Shown here one piece after another: positions 6,568 to 12,751 of a stretch of DNA of 12,751 nt. Under the pieces are notes generated by a model. That model ran no database searches. It was not told where the DNA came from and saw nothing but the letters and a program-made list of their open reading frames with translations. Location of the stretch: positions 1 through 12,751 of the forward strand of contig JAEDNR010000055.1 of NCBI GenBank assembly GCA_016302405.1, written 5' to 3'. The DNA is from Oscillospiraceae bacterium. GTDB lineage: Bacteria; Bacillota; Clostridia; Oscillospirales; Oscillospiraceae. The position numbers and the translations under genes were made by a program. The first letter of the stretch is position 1, and each line of letters begins with the position of its first letter.

Positions 6568-6595
6568 ATTATAATCCGTTGACCGTTTTTGGGAA
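6568..6595 (-). promoter_or_regulatory. Sigma-A type promoter of the TetR-ABC operon
   Basis: On the minus strand the -10 box is a perfect TATAAT (6568-6573). A weak -35, TTCCCA (6590-6595), lies 16 bp upstream. The probable operator at 6546-6562 begins 5 bases downstream of the -10 box. Confidence 0.6.
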
Positions 6596-6690
6596 GACCC
6601 TTTTTTTCTTTTTCTCTGAGGCAACGATTCTGCCGCACCTGGGAAGAGCAGATAAATGATCGTTTAGCGCACTGGCGCGAAGCGCCCCAA

Positions 6691-6735
6691 GGCTCCCTTG
6701 TGCAAAGGGAGCTGTCGCGAAGCGACTGAGGGATT
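6691..6735 (-). repeat. Two-hairpin repeat, family A, copy 2
   Basis: Hairpin GCTCCCTT (6692-6699) with AAGGGAGC (6705-6712), then GTCGC-GAA-GCGAC (6714-6726), then TGAGGGATT. This is the reverse orientation of copy 1. The first stem is the same as in copy 1, while the second stem has a different sequence with pairing kept. Confidence 0.75.
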
Positions 6736-6836
6736 GTGCAGTAAAACGTTTAATACTGACAACAAATCAGCGAAAAGGGACTGTAAAGGACACTGTCCGT
6801 TCTGACGATAGGTAGATGTGGAAGTCCTCCGTTACA

Positions 6837-6881
6837 ACCCCTCAGTCAGCTACGCTGACAGCTCCCCTTACACAGGGGAGC
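6837..6881 (+). repeat. Two-hairpin repeat, family A, copy 3
   Basis: ACCCCTCA leads into GTCAGC-TAC-GCTGAC (6845-6859). Hairpin GCTCCCCT (6861-6868) with AGGGGAGC (6874-6881) follows, around loop TACAC. It is in the same orientation as copy 1 and inverted to copy 2, so copies 2 and 3 can pair into one large hairpin. Relative to copy 1, one base pair of the second stem is changed on both sides. Confidence 0.75.
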
Positions 6882-7027
6882 CCTTGCCGTGTACCGCATC
6901 GGACCGCATACCATCCAAGGTAAAGTAGTCAGCTAAACGATCATTTCCGTGAAGCGCTCGGACATGACAAAATAGTTCCTTTCTGAGGAAATAATGCAGA
7001 AGGCGAAATTCACAAATGGGAATAATG

Positions 7028-7058
7028 TGCCCGTATGTCGAAAACAGATGTACGGGCA
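7028..7058. other. Hairpin in the gene-free region upstream of the symporter gene
   Basis: The arms TGCCCGTA (7028-7035) and TACGGGCA (7051-7058) are perfect, with a 15-base loop. Partial outer pairing (ATAA/TTAT) is possible past a small bulge. It lies about 90 bases ahead of the symporter promoter, so it is not part of that mRNA. It could be the 3' end of something transcribed from further left, but no T-run follows on either strand. Nothing else was recognised between 6947 and 7145. Confidence 0.4.
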
Positions 7059-7145
7059 TTATAGACACATTCCCCCAAAACCTTAATATATCCGCTGGGT
7101 GCTCTGTATGAATATCCAAAATTATGCAAGATTCGTTTTGCACAC

Positions 7146-7174
7146 TTGCAAAAACGAAAGGGCTGTGGTATAGT
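7146..7174 (+). promoter_or_regulatory. Sigma-A type promoter of the AGCS symporter gene
   Basis: The -35 box is TTGCAA (7146-7151) and the -10 box is TATAGT (7169-7174), with 17-bp spacing and an extended -10 TG at 7166-7167. The start of transcription should be near 7181, giving a leader of under 30 bases. Confidence 0.65.
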
Positions 7175-7208
7175 GAATCCATATTTTTTCGGGAAGAGGG
7201 GAAATATT

Positions 7209-8708
7209 ATGGAGGGATTCTTGAAAATCGTCGAAAAGGTCAACGGTGCGGTGAACGGCTTCGTCTGGGGGCTGCCCATGCTGATATTGCTCGTGGGCAC
7301 GGGCATTGTGATGACCTTGCTCACCAAGGGCTTCCAGGTGAGTCATTTTGCCCACTGGATGAAGAGCACTGTGGGCGGCATTTTCACGGATAAGCATGTC
7401 ACGGCCCATACCAAAAAGGAGGATCGGTCCATCAGCCAGTTCCAGAGCCTTTGCACAGCCCTGGCGGCGACCATCGGCACCGGCAATATCGCCGGTGTGG
7501 CGGCAGCCATTGCCTCCGGCGGCCCCGGCGCGATTTTCTGGATGTGGATCGTTGCCATCTTCGGCATGATGACGAACTACTCCGAAAATGTCCTGGGTAT
7601 CTATTTCCGCCGGAAAAACGCGGACGGGGAATGGAGCGGCGGCGCTATGTACTACCTCCGGGACGGCCTGGGGGGCTACCGGTTCTGCAAGACCCTGGGT
7701 GCTGTCCTTGCGGTGCTGTTCGGCGTGTTCTGCGTTCTGGCAAGTTTCGGCATCGGCAATATGAGCCAGATCAATTCCATCGCCGTAAATATGAATAACG
7801 TCTTCCGGATTCCCAACTGGGTGACCGGTGTGCTGCTGATGATCCTGGCGGCCTTGGTTATTGTGGGCGGCCTGAAGCGGATTGCCTCCGTGACGGAAAA
7901 GCTGGTTCCCTTTATGGCCATTGCCTACATTATCGGTGCCTTTATTGTCGTATTCACGAATGCTGGCAATATTGGCCCCGCCTTTGCTTCGATCTTTAAA
8001 GGTGCCTTTGCCATGAAGGCTGTGGGCGGCGGTATTGTGGGCAGCGGCGTTAAGCTGGCGGTGACCTGGGGCATGAAGCGGGGCGTGTTCTCCAACGAGG
8101 CGGGCCTGGGCTCCAGCGTTATGGTCCATTCCAGCTCCAATGTCCGGGAGCCTGTGATGCAGGGCATGTGGGGCATCTTTGAGGTGTTCGCCGATACCCT
8201 GGTGGTCTGCACCCTGACGGCTCTGGCGGTGCTGACCAGCGGCCTTGTGGATCTGAACACCGGCGCTATGCTTACTTCCACCGAGAAGACTGCCATGGTG
8301 GCGGAGGCCTTTGGTAAAACCTTCGGCGGCTTCGGCCAGGCTTTCATTGCCGTGGCGATTCTGCTCTTTGCGTTCTCTACGGTTCTGGGCTGGAGCCACT
8401 ACGGCACCAAGGCCTTTGAGTTCCTGTTCGGAACCAAGGCGACCATGGGCTATAAGGTAGTCTTTGTTGTATTTGTGGTGGTGGGCGCTACCATGAAGCT
8501 GGATCTTGCCTGGGACCTGAGCGATACCTTCAACGGCCTCATGGCGATCCCCAACCTCATTGGCGTATTGAGCCTCAGCGGCCTTGTGTTGAAGATCACG
8601 AGAAACTATGTGGCCCGGAAGCTGAAAAAGGAAGACGTTGCGCCCATGTATTCCGTCTTCCCGGAGTACCAGAAGGAAGCCGAGGACGCGGAAAAAACCA
8701 AGGCTTGA
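7209..8708 (+). CDS. AGCS family sodium:alanine/amino-acid symporter (AlsT type)
   Basis: This secondary transporter takes up alanine, glycine or a related amino acid together with sodium. The 499-aa product is hydrophobic throughout, with about 10-12 membrane segments. Family motifs are clear: IGTGNIAGVAAAIASGGPGA near residue 89, the NYSENVLGIYFR block, and GVFSNEAGLGSS with Asn296 and Glu297. The ATG at 7209 follows AGAGGGG at seven bases. The open frame reaches upstream to a TTG at 7146, but that overlaps the promoter. The gene has its own promoter and ends in a repeat-rich region with a terminator about 340 bases on. The exact substrate is not readable; glutamine or serine are alternatives. 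Confidence 0.94.
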   Translation: MEGFLKIVEKVNGAVNGFVWGLPMLILLVGTGIVMTLLTKGFQVSHFAHWMKSTVGGIFTDKHVTAHTKKEDRSISQFQSLCTALAATIGTGNIAGVAAAIASGGPGAIFWMWIVAIFGMMTNYSENVLGIYFRRKNADGEWSGGAMYYLRDGLGGYRFCKTLGAVLAVLFGVFCVLASFGIGNMSQINSIAVNMNNVFRIPNWVTGVLLMILAALVIVGGLKRIASVTEKLVPFMAIAYIIGAFIVVFTNAGNIGPAFASIFKGAFAMKAVGGGIVGSGVKLAVTWGMKRGVFSNEAGLGSSVMVHSSSNVREPVMQGMWGIFEVFADTLVVCTLTALAVLTSGLVDLNTGAMLTSTEKTAMVAEAFGKTFGGFGQAFIAVAILLFAFSTVLGWSHYGTKAFEFLFGTKATMGYKVVFVVFVVVGATMKLDLAWDLSDTFNGLMAIPNLIGVLSLSGLVLKITRNYVARKLKKEDVAPMYSVFPEYQKEAEDAEKTKA

Positions 8709-8742
8709 TGATCACGAATGCGCTTACCGGTCTCACGCAGCC

Positions 8743-9008
8743 GCCCGACAAATTGGAATTTGTAGAGGTGAGCGCACGCCCCGGACAACACTGTCATTCC
8801 GAACCAGTTCGCAAACTGGTGTGGGAATCTCCATCGAATTCCAGGCAGCCCATCGTCATACAGGCGTTCTTACCTGCCATTTCCCGAAATTCATCCATGA
8901 GAAATGGTGCTTCTATCCGGGAGATTGCCACACCAGTGACATCGGTCACTGGTTAGCAATGACCGGGAGTTCGATACCGCACCCGTCGGCCCGACAAATT
9001 CCAATTTA
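8743..9008. repeat. Large composite palindromic repeat (families B and C, about 265 bp)
   Basis: The order is: palindrome ACAAATT-GG-AATTTGT (8748-8763); hairpin ACCAGTT (8803-8809) with AACTGGT (8814-8820) inside GTCATTCC...GGAATCTCC; central hairpin CCATTTC (8877-8883) with GAAATGG (8901-8907); hairpin ACCAGTGAC (8932-8940) with GTCACTGGT (8945-8953) inside GATTGCC...GCAATGAC; palindrome GACAAATTCCAATTTA (8993-9008). The two halves are inverted relative to each other. Parts of the same unit occur at 17-113 and 1645-1735. It fills most of the 439-bp gap after the symporter gene. Open frames across it are artefacts of the repeat. Its function is unknown. Confidence 0.7.
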
Positions 9009-9050
9009 CCGCTTTGCTGCGTTAAGCGGATGTACACAATCATGAATACG

Positions 9051-9081
9051 AAAAAGCGCTTCCGGTTTGGAGGCGCTTTTT
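9051..9081. terminator. Bidirectional intrinsic terminator
   Basis: AAAAAGCGCTTCC (9051-9063) pairs with GGAGGCGCTTTTT (9069-9081) over 13 bp with one wobble, around loop GGTTT. The A-run and T-run are part of the stem, which is typical of a bidirectional terminator. It separates the symporter region from the ABC exporter operon promoter. Confidence 0.85.
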
Positions 9082-9093
9082 CTGCTGCCTGGG

Positions 9094-9122
9094 TTGCGTT
9101 TCGGGGGAAAACGGTGTATAAT
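9094..9122 (+). promoter_or_regulatory. Sigma-A type promoter of the heterodimeric ABC exporter operon
   Basis: The -35 box is TTGCGT (9094-9099), spacing 17 bp, and the -10 box is a perfect TATAAT (9117-9122). It lies directly after the terminator at 9051-9081. The leader is short, about 20 bases, and I see no attenuator or regulatory gene beside it. Confidence 0.65.
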
Positions 9123-9147
9123 TTCCGGGAGAATAAACAATAGGGTG

Positions 9148-10890
9148 ATGAATTTGAAAAAACTGCTTAAGTTTATGCGCGGTTATGGAAGAGAGTGCTT
9201 TCTGGGGCCTTTGTTTAAACTCCTGGAGGCTACCTTTGAGCTGTTTATCCCGCTGGTGGTGGCGGGGATCGTGGACAAGGGCATCGGCGGCGGGGATCGG
9301 GGCTATATCGTCAGGATGTGCCTGATACTGGTTGCCCTGGGCGTTATTGGCCTAATGTGTGCGGTGACTGCCCAGTATTTTGCTGCCCGGGCGGCGGTGG
9401 GCTTCAGCACCAGGCTCCGCCATGCCCTTATGGAGCGGATTCTGGGCCTGAGCTACAGCCAGATGGATACCCTGGGCGCCTCCACCATGGTGACCCGGAT
9501 GACCTCCGATGTAAACCAGGTGCAGAGCGGTGTGAATCTGACCCTGCGGCTGCTGCTCCGCTCTCCCTTTGTGGTATTCGGAGCAATGATCATGGCCTTT
9601 ACCATTGATGCCCAGGCGGCGTTGATCTTTGTGGGCGTGATTCCGGTGCTCTGCGTTATCGTCTTCGGCATTATGCTCATCACCATGCCCATGTACCGCC
9701 GTGTCCAGGCGGGGCTGGATCAGGTGACCTCCGCCACCCGGCAGAACCTCACCGGTGTGCGGGTCCTGCGGGCCTTCTGCAAGGAGGACGCGGAGGTGGC
9801 GGGCTTTGCCGGGAAGACCCGGGAGCTGATGAACCGACAGCTTTCCGCCGGCGGTGTGTCCGCCCTGATGAATCCCGTCACCTATGTGATCATCAACCTG
9901 GCGGTAATCCTGCTGGTACAGGTGGGCGCCGTCAAGGTGGACGGTGGGATCCTCTCCCAGGGCCTGGTGATCGCGCTGTACAACTATATGTCCCAGATTT
10001 TGGTGGAGCTTATCAAAATGGCGGACCTCATTATCAATATGACTAAGGCGGCTGCCTGCGGCGGCCGGATCGCCAAGGTTCTGGAGCTGGAAAACGACCA
10101 GGAAAGCGGCTCCCGCGGCGCGGATTCCCTCCGGGGAGCCGTGGAATTCCGGGATGTGACCGCGAAATACGCCGGGGCGGGAGAGCCTTCCCTGGAGCAT
10201 ATCTCCTTTACCGCCGCACCGGGGCAGACGATTGGCGTGATCGGCGGCACCGGCTCCGGCAAGACCACCCTTGTCAATCTGATTCCCCGCTTTTATGACG
10301 CGGCGGAGGGCGAGGTGCTGCTGGATGGGGTGAATGCCGCGGACTATGATCTGGAAGCTTTGCGGCAGCGCATTGCCGTGGTGCCCCAGAAAGCGGAGCT
10401 TTTCAAGGGCACCATCCGTCAGAATCTTCTGTGGGGCAATCCCGGCGCTTCTGAGGAAGACCTGTGGCAGGCCCTGGAAACCGCCCAGGCATCGGAGGTG
10501 GTAAGAGACAAGCCCGGCATGCTGGAGTTCTGCGTGGAGCAGGGCGGCGTGAACTTCTCCGGCGGTCAGCGCCAGCGTCTGACCATTGCCCGGGCGCTGG
10601 TGCGCAGGCCCGCTGTGCTGATTCTGGACGACAGCGCCTCCGCTCTGGACTATGCCACGGATGCCAACCTGCGCATTGCCATCCGGAATATGAAAAATCC
10701 GCCCACGACCTTTATTGTCTCCCAGCGGGCAGCCTCTGTGCGGTATGCTGACCGGATTCTGGTGCTGGACGACGGACTGCTTGTGGGCACCGGCACCCAT
10801 GATGAGCTTCTGAAGACCTGCGCCGTCTATCAGGAGGTCTACTATTCCCAGTTTCCGAAGGAGGCGGCGGACGATGGCAAAGCAGAATGA
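9148..10890 (+). CDS. Heterodimeric ABC exporter, subunit with the degenerate ATP site (transmembrane plus ATPase)
   Basis: This is half of an ABC multidrug or lipid-type exporter, 580 aa, with six membrane segments in about residues 1-310 and a nucleotide-binding domain after about 335. Walker A is GGTGSGKTT from residue 366, and the signature is canonical FSGGQ at 470-474. Walker B is ILDDSASALD with Asp495 where the catalytic Glu is expected. The H-loop position is Gln526 (VSQRAAS) instead of His. These are the hallmarks of the degenerate half in heterodimers such as TM287/288, BmrCD and LmrCD. The frame extends back to 9067 through the terminator and promoter, so the start is at 9148 or, as the AGGG site and the family-like MKKLLKFM suggest, at the TTG at 9154. 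The gene overlaps the partner gene by 17 bp. Confidence 0.93.
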   Translation: MNLKKLLKFMRGYGRECFLGPLFKLLEATFELFIPLVVAGIVDKGIGGGDRGYIVRMCLILVALGVIGLMCAVTAQYFAARAAVGFSTRLRHALMERILGLSYSQMDTLGASTMVTRMTSDVNQVQSGVNLTLRLLLRSPFVVFGAMIMAFTIDAQAALIFVGVIPVLCVIVFGIMLITMPMYRRVQAGLDQVTSATRQNLTGVRVLRAFCKEDAEVAGFAGKTRELMNRQLSAGGVSALMNPVTYVIINLAVILLVQVGAVKVDGGILSQGLVIALYNYMSQILVELIKMADLIINMTKAAACGGRIAKVLELENDQESGSRGADSLRGAVEFRDVTAKYAGAGEPSLEHISFTAAPGQTIGVIGGTGSGKTTLVNLIPRFYDAAEGEVLLDGVNAADYDLEALRQRIAVVPQKAELFKGTIRQNLLWGNPGASEEDLWQALETAQASEVVRDKPGMLEFCVEQGGVNFSGGQRQRLTIARALVRRPAVLILDDSASALDYATDANLRIAIRNMKNPPTTFIVSQRAASVRYADRILVLDDGLLVGTGTHDELLKTCAVYQEVYYSQFPKEAADDGKAE

Positions 10891-12613
10891 AGTATTGAAA
10901 AAGGTTCTGCGGGCCGTGAAACGGTACTGGCCCGCTCTCATCGGCTCCGTGTGCCTTGCCGCGGTGTCCGTTGTCATGACGCTGTATATCCCCATCCTGG
11001 TGGGCAAGGCCATTGACTGCATTGTGGACGCGGGACAGGTGGATTTTGAAACTATGGGCGTGTTTTTACGCAAAGTTGCCCTCTGCGCCGCCGCGGCGGG
11101 GGTCAGCCAGTGGCTCATGCGGCAGATCAATAACCGGATTACCTTCCAGGTGACCCGGGACATCCGGGACGAAGCCTTCCGGCACATCCAGGTTCTGCCC
11201 CTGCGTTACCTGGACGCCCATCCCCAGGGGGATCTGGTCAGCCGGGTGGTTTCCGATGTGGACACCTTTGCAGACGGCCTCCTGATGGGCTTTACCCAGC
11301 TTTTTACCGGTGTAATGACCATTCTGGGGACCCTCCTGTTTATGCTCCGGATCCACGCCGGTATTGCCCTGGTGGTGGTGCTGGTGACGCCCCTTTCCCT
11401 GGTGGTGGCAAGCTTCATTGCCCGAAGGACCTACTCCATGTTTGACCTGCAGACCCGGACCCGGGGAGAGCAGACCGGGCTGATCGACGAAACCATCGGC
11501 GGGCTCAAGGTCGTCCGGGCTTTCGGTCATGAAAAGCAGAGCATGGAGCAGTTCGATGAGGTGAACGGACGGCTGGAAAAAAGCTCCCTCCAGGCGGTGT
11601 TCTTTTCCTCCCTGACAAATCCCTGCACCCGGTTTGTCAACTCCGTGGTGTACGCGGGTGTGGCCCTCACCGGCGCTCTGGCGGCCATTTCCGGCGGGAT
11701 TTCCGTGGGCAGCCTGACCACGTTCCTGAACTACGCCAACCAGTACACCAAGCCCTTTAACGAGATTTCCGGTGTCATTACCGAGCTGCAGAACGCCCTG
11801 GCCTGTGCCGGGCGGGTGTTTGACCTGATTGAGACCCCGGCCCGCACACCGGATCCGGAGGAACCAAGGAAGCCCGATACCATTGCGGGAGCGCTGGAAA
11901 TCCGGGATCTGCGGTTTTCCTATGTCAAGGACAAGCCCCTCATTGAGGACTTCAACCTGACGGTTGCGCCGGGGCAGCGGGTAGCCATCGTCGGCCCCAC
12001 AGGCTGCGGAAAGACCACGTTTATCAATTTGCTGATGCGCTTCTATGACCCGGACGGGGGGGAGATTCTCCTGGACGGGGTGAATACCCGGGATATGCGC
12101 CGGGAGGACCTGCGGCGCTCGGTGGGTATGGTGCTGCAGGATACCTGGCTGAAAGCGGGCACCATCCGGGAAAATATCGCCATGGGCCGTCCGGAGGCCA
12201 GTGGCGACGAGGTGATTGCCGCGGCCAAGCAGGCCCACGCCCACAGCTTCATCAAGCGGCTGCCCGACGGCTACGACACGGTGATCGGCGAGTCCGGCGG
12301 CACCCTGTCCCAGGGGCAGAAGCAGCTTTTGTGCATTGCCCGGGTAATGCTGTGCCTGCCGCCCATGCTGTTTCTGGATGAAGCCACTTCCTCCATCGAT
12401 ACCCGGACGGAAGTACGGATCCAGAAAGCCTTCGATACCATGATGCGGGGCAGGACTACCTTCATTGTGGCCCACCGCCTGGCAACCATCCGGGAGGCGG
12501 ATATGATCCTGGTCATGCGGGACGGGCGCATTGTGGAAAAAGGAAAGCACCGGGAGCTTCTGGAGAAGGGCGGCTTCTACGCAAAGCTCTATAACAGCCA
12601 GTTTGCCCACTAA
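10874..12613 (+). CDS. Heterodimeric ABC exporter, catalytically competent subunit (transmembrane plus ATPase)
   Basis: This is the partner half-transporter, 579 aa, with six membrane segments in about residues 1-320 and a C-terminal nucleotide-binding domain. Walker A is GPTGCGKTT at 374-382. Walker B is FLDEATSSID with Asp502 and the catalytic Glu503, and the H-loop histidine is His534 (VAHRLATI). The signature is LSQGQ at 478-482 rather than LSGGQ. That altered signature faces the degenerate Walker B of the first subunit, so one composite ATP site is weak and the other intact. AAGGAGG at 10858-10864 lies 9 bases before the ATG at 10874, which is inside the end of the first gene. The substrate is unknown; cationic drugs or lipids are typical of relatives. 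Confidence 0.95.
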   Translation: MAKQNEVLKKVLRAVKRYWPALIGSVCLAAVSVVMTLYIPILVGKAIDCIVDAGQVDFETMGVFLRKVALCAAAAGVSQWLMRQINNRITFQVTRDIRDEAFRHIQVLPLRYLDAHPQGDLVSRVVSDVDTFADGLLMGFTQLFTGVMTILGTLLFMLRIHAGIALVVVLVTPLSLVVASFIARRTYSMFDLQTRTRGEQTGLIDETIGGLKVVRAFGHEKQSMEQFDEVNGRLEKSSLQAVFFSSLTNPCTRFVNSVVYAGVALTGALAAISGGISVGSLTTFLNYANQYTKPFNEISGVITELQNALACAGRVFDLIETPARTPDPEEPRKPDTIAGALEIRDLRFSYVKDKPLIEDFNLTVAPGQRVAIVGPTGCGKTTFINLLMRFYDPDGGEILLDGVNTRDMRREDLRRSVGMVLQDTWLKAGTIRENIAMGRPEASGDEVIAAAKQAHAHSFIKRLPDGYDTVIGESGGTLSQGQKQLLCIARVMLCLPPMLFLDEATSSIDTRTEVRIQKAFDTMMRGRTTFIVAHRLATIREADMILVMRDGRIVEKGKHRELLEKGGFYAKLYNSQFAH

Positions 12614-12617
12614 AAAA

Positions 12618-12652
12618 GCGGCGGTTGGGATTTCCCCAGCCGCCGCGATTTT
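12618..12652. terminator. Intrinsic terminator of the ABC exporter operon
   Basis: GCGGCGG-TTGGG (12618-12629) pairs with CCCAG-CCGCCGC (12635-12646), 12 bp with one wobble, followed by GATTTT. Six A residues precede the stem, so it could also act on the minus strand. It begins five bases after the stop codon. Confidence 0.85.
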
Positions 12653-12679
12653 CAGTAAAATGCCAGCCTTTTTCGTCAG

Positions 12680-12709
12680 CTGCCCGATAAATTGGAATTT
12701 GTCGGGCAG
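12680..12709. repeat. Long AAATTGGAATTT palindrome (family C), most complete copy
   Basis: The 14-base arms CTGCCCGATAAATT (12680-12693) and AATTTGTCGGGCAG (12696-12709) flank a central GG, with one wobble pair. This is the longest version of the family C palindrome; shorter versions are at 96-109, 4215-4226, 8748-8763 and 8995-9007. I recognise nothing between 12710 and the window end. Confidence 0.7.
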
Positions 12710-12751
12710 TTAAGGCACAGGGGTGGTTAGACGCCTTGCCCCCCGCGTTTA

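Larger units (their letters stand above)
6654..6946. repeat. 15-bp perfect inverted repeat bracketing two inverted family A repeats
   Basis: AAATGATCGTTTAGC (6654-6668) is the exact reverse complement of 6932-6946. Between the arms lie two family A repeats in opposite orientation and about 100 bases of unassigned DNA. A small GGCGC-GAA-GCGCC hairpin adjoins the left arm. There is no coding sequence inside. The 293-bp unit could be a non-autonomous mobile element or the product of an inverted duplication. No target duplication was recognised outside the arms. Confidence 0.55.

Noticed and set aside
4109..6881. CRISPR array
   Set aside because: The repeats are few, irregularly spaced, in both orientations and internally palindromic with variable stems; there are no regular spacers and no cas genes.
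6868..7182. 104-codon minus-strand open frame upstream of the symporter
   Set aside because: It runs through a family A repeat and the symporter promoter, has no clear ribosome-binding site, and its product resembles nothing I recognise. A decayed gene cannot be excluded.
7122..8399. 425-codon open frame on the minus strand
   Set aside because: It is antisense to the AGCS symporter with low-complexity His/Gly/Ala-rich translation and no domain.
8705..8956. Open frames of 83 and 135 codons in the intergenic region after the symporter
   Set aside because: They consist almost wholly of translated repeat (for example CHSEPVRKLVWESP), and equivalent reading of the copy at 1645-1735 gives similar peptides. 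Repeat-derived, not genes.
9352..11187. 611-codon open frame on the minus strand
   Set aside because: It lies antisense across both ABC exporter genes, which have complete nucleotide-binding motifs. The same applies to the 514-codon frame at 11066-12610.

Overview
The window looks like chromosomal DNA of a GC-rich anaerobic Firmicute. Clostridia, and probably the Oscillospirales/Ruminococcaceae group, is the best guess. The reasons are the protein types (a clostridial-style CDF transporter, a DUF3783 protein, a TetR-ABC cassette, an AGCS symporter), strong purine-rich ribosome-binding sites, and intergenic hairpin repeats of a style I associate with gut clostridia. This placement is inference; no rRNA, tRNA or other marker gene is present.

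Layout, left to right. 1-313: a hairpin repeat module, then a promoter. 314-1450 (+): cation diffusion facilitator metal exporter. 1455-1623: a 169-bp MITE-like element with perfect 19-bp inverted ends, followed by a second hairpin module (1645-1735). 1773-3777 (+): a 73-aa conserved small protein, a 23S rRNA methyltransferase of the RlmI type, and a DUF3783 protein, ending at a bidirectional terminator. 3867-4085 (-): a decayed XRE-type repressor with an in-frame stop. 4258-6534 (-): an operon of TetR regulator, ABC ATPase and ABC-2 permease, with a promoter and a palindromic operator ahead of the TetR gene. 6535-7208: 674 bp without a gene, holding two inverted copies of a two-hairpin repeat inside a 15-bp inverted repeat. 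7209-8708 (+): AGCS sodium/amino-acid symporter. 8709-9147: a large palindromic composite repeat and a terminator. 9148-12613 (+): two half-transporters forming a heterodimeric ABC exporter, then a terminator and one more palindrome.

How the genes work together. The two ABC exporter genes overlap by 17 bp and show complementary degeneracy, so they should form one asymmetric transporter. The TetR gene overlaps the ATPase gene, which overlaps the permease gene, so the three should be one self-regulated drug- or stress-response export unit. The small protein, methyltransferase and DUF3783 genes are closely spaced and probably co-transcribed. The other genes are independent units.

No clearly new enzymatic system is visible. 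The least explained feature is the intergenic DNA. At least three families of structured repeats recur in about 12.7 kb, always outside intact genes, and their stems differ in sequence between copies while base pairing is kept.
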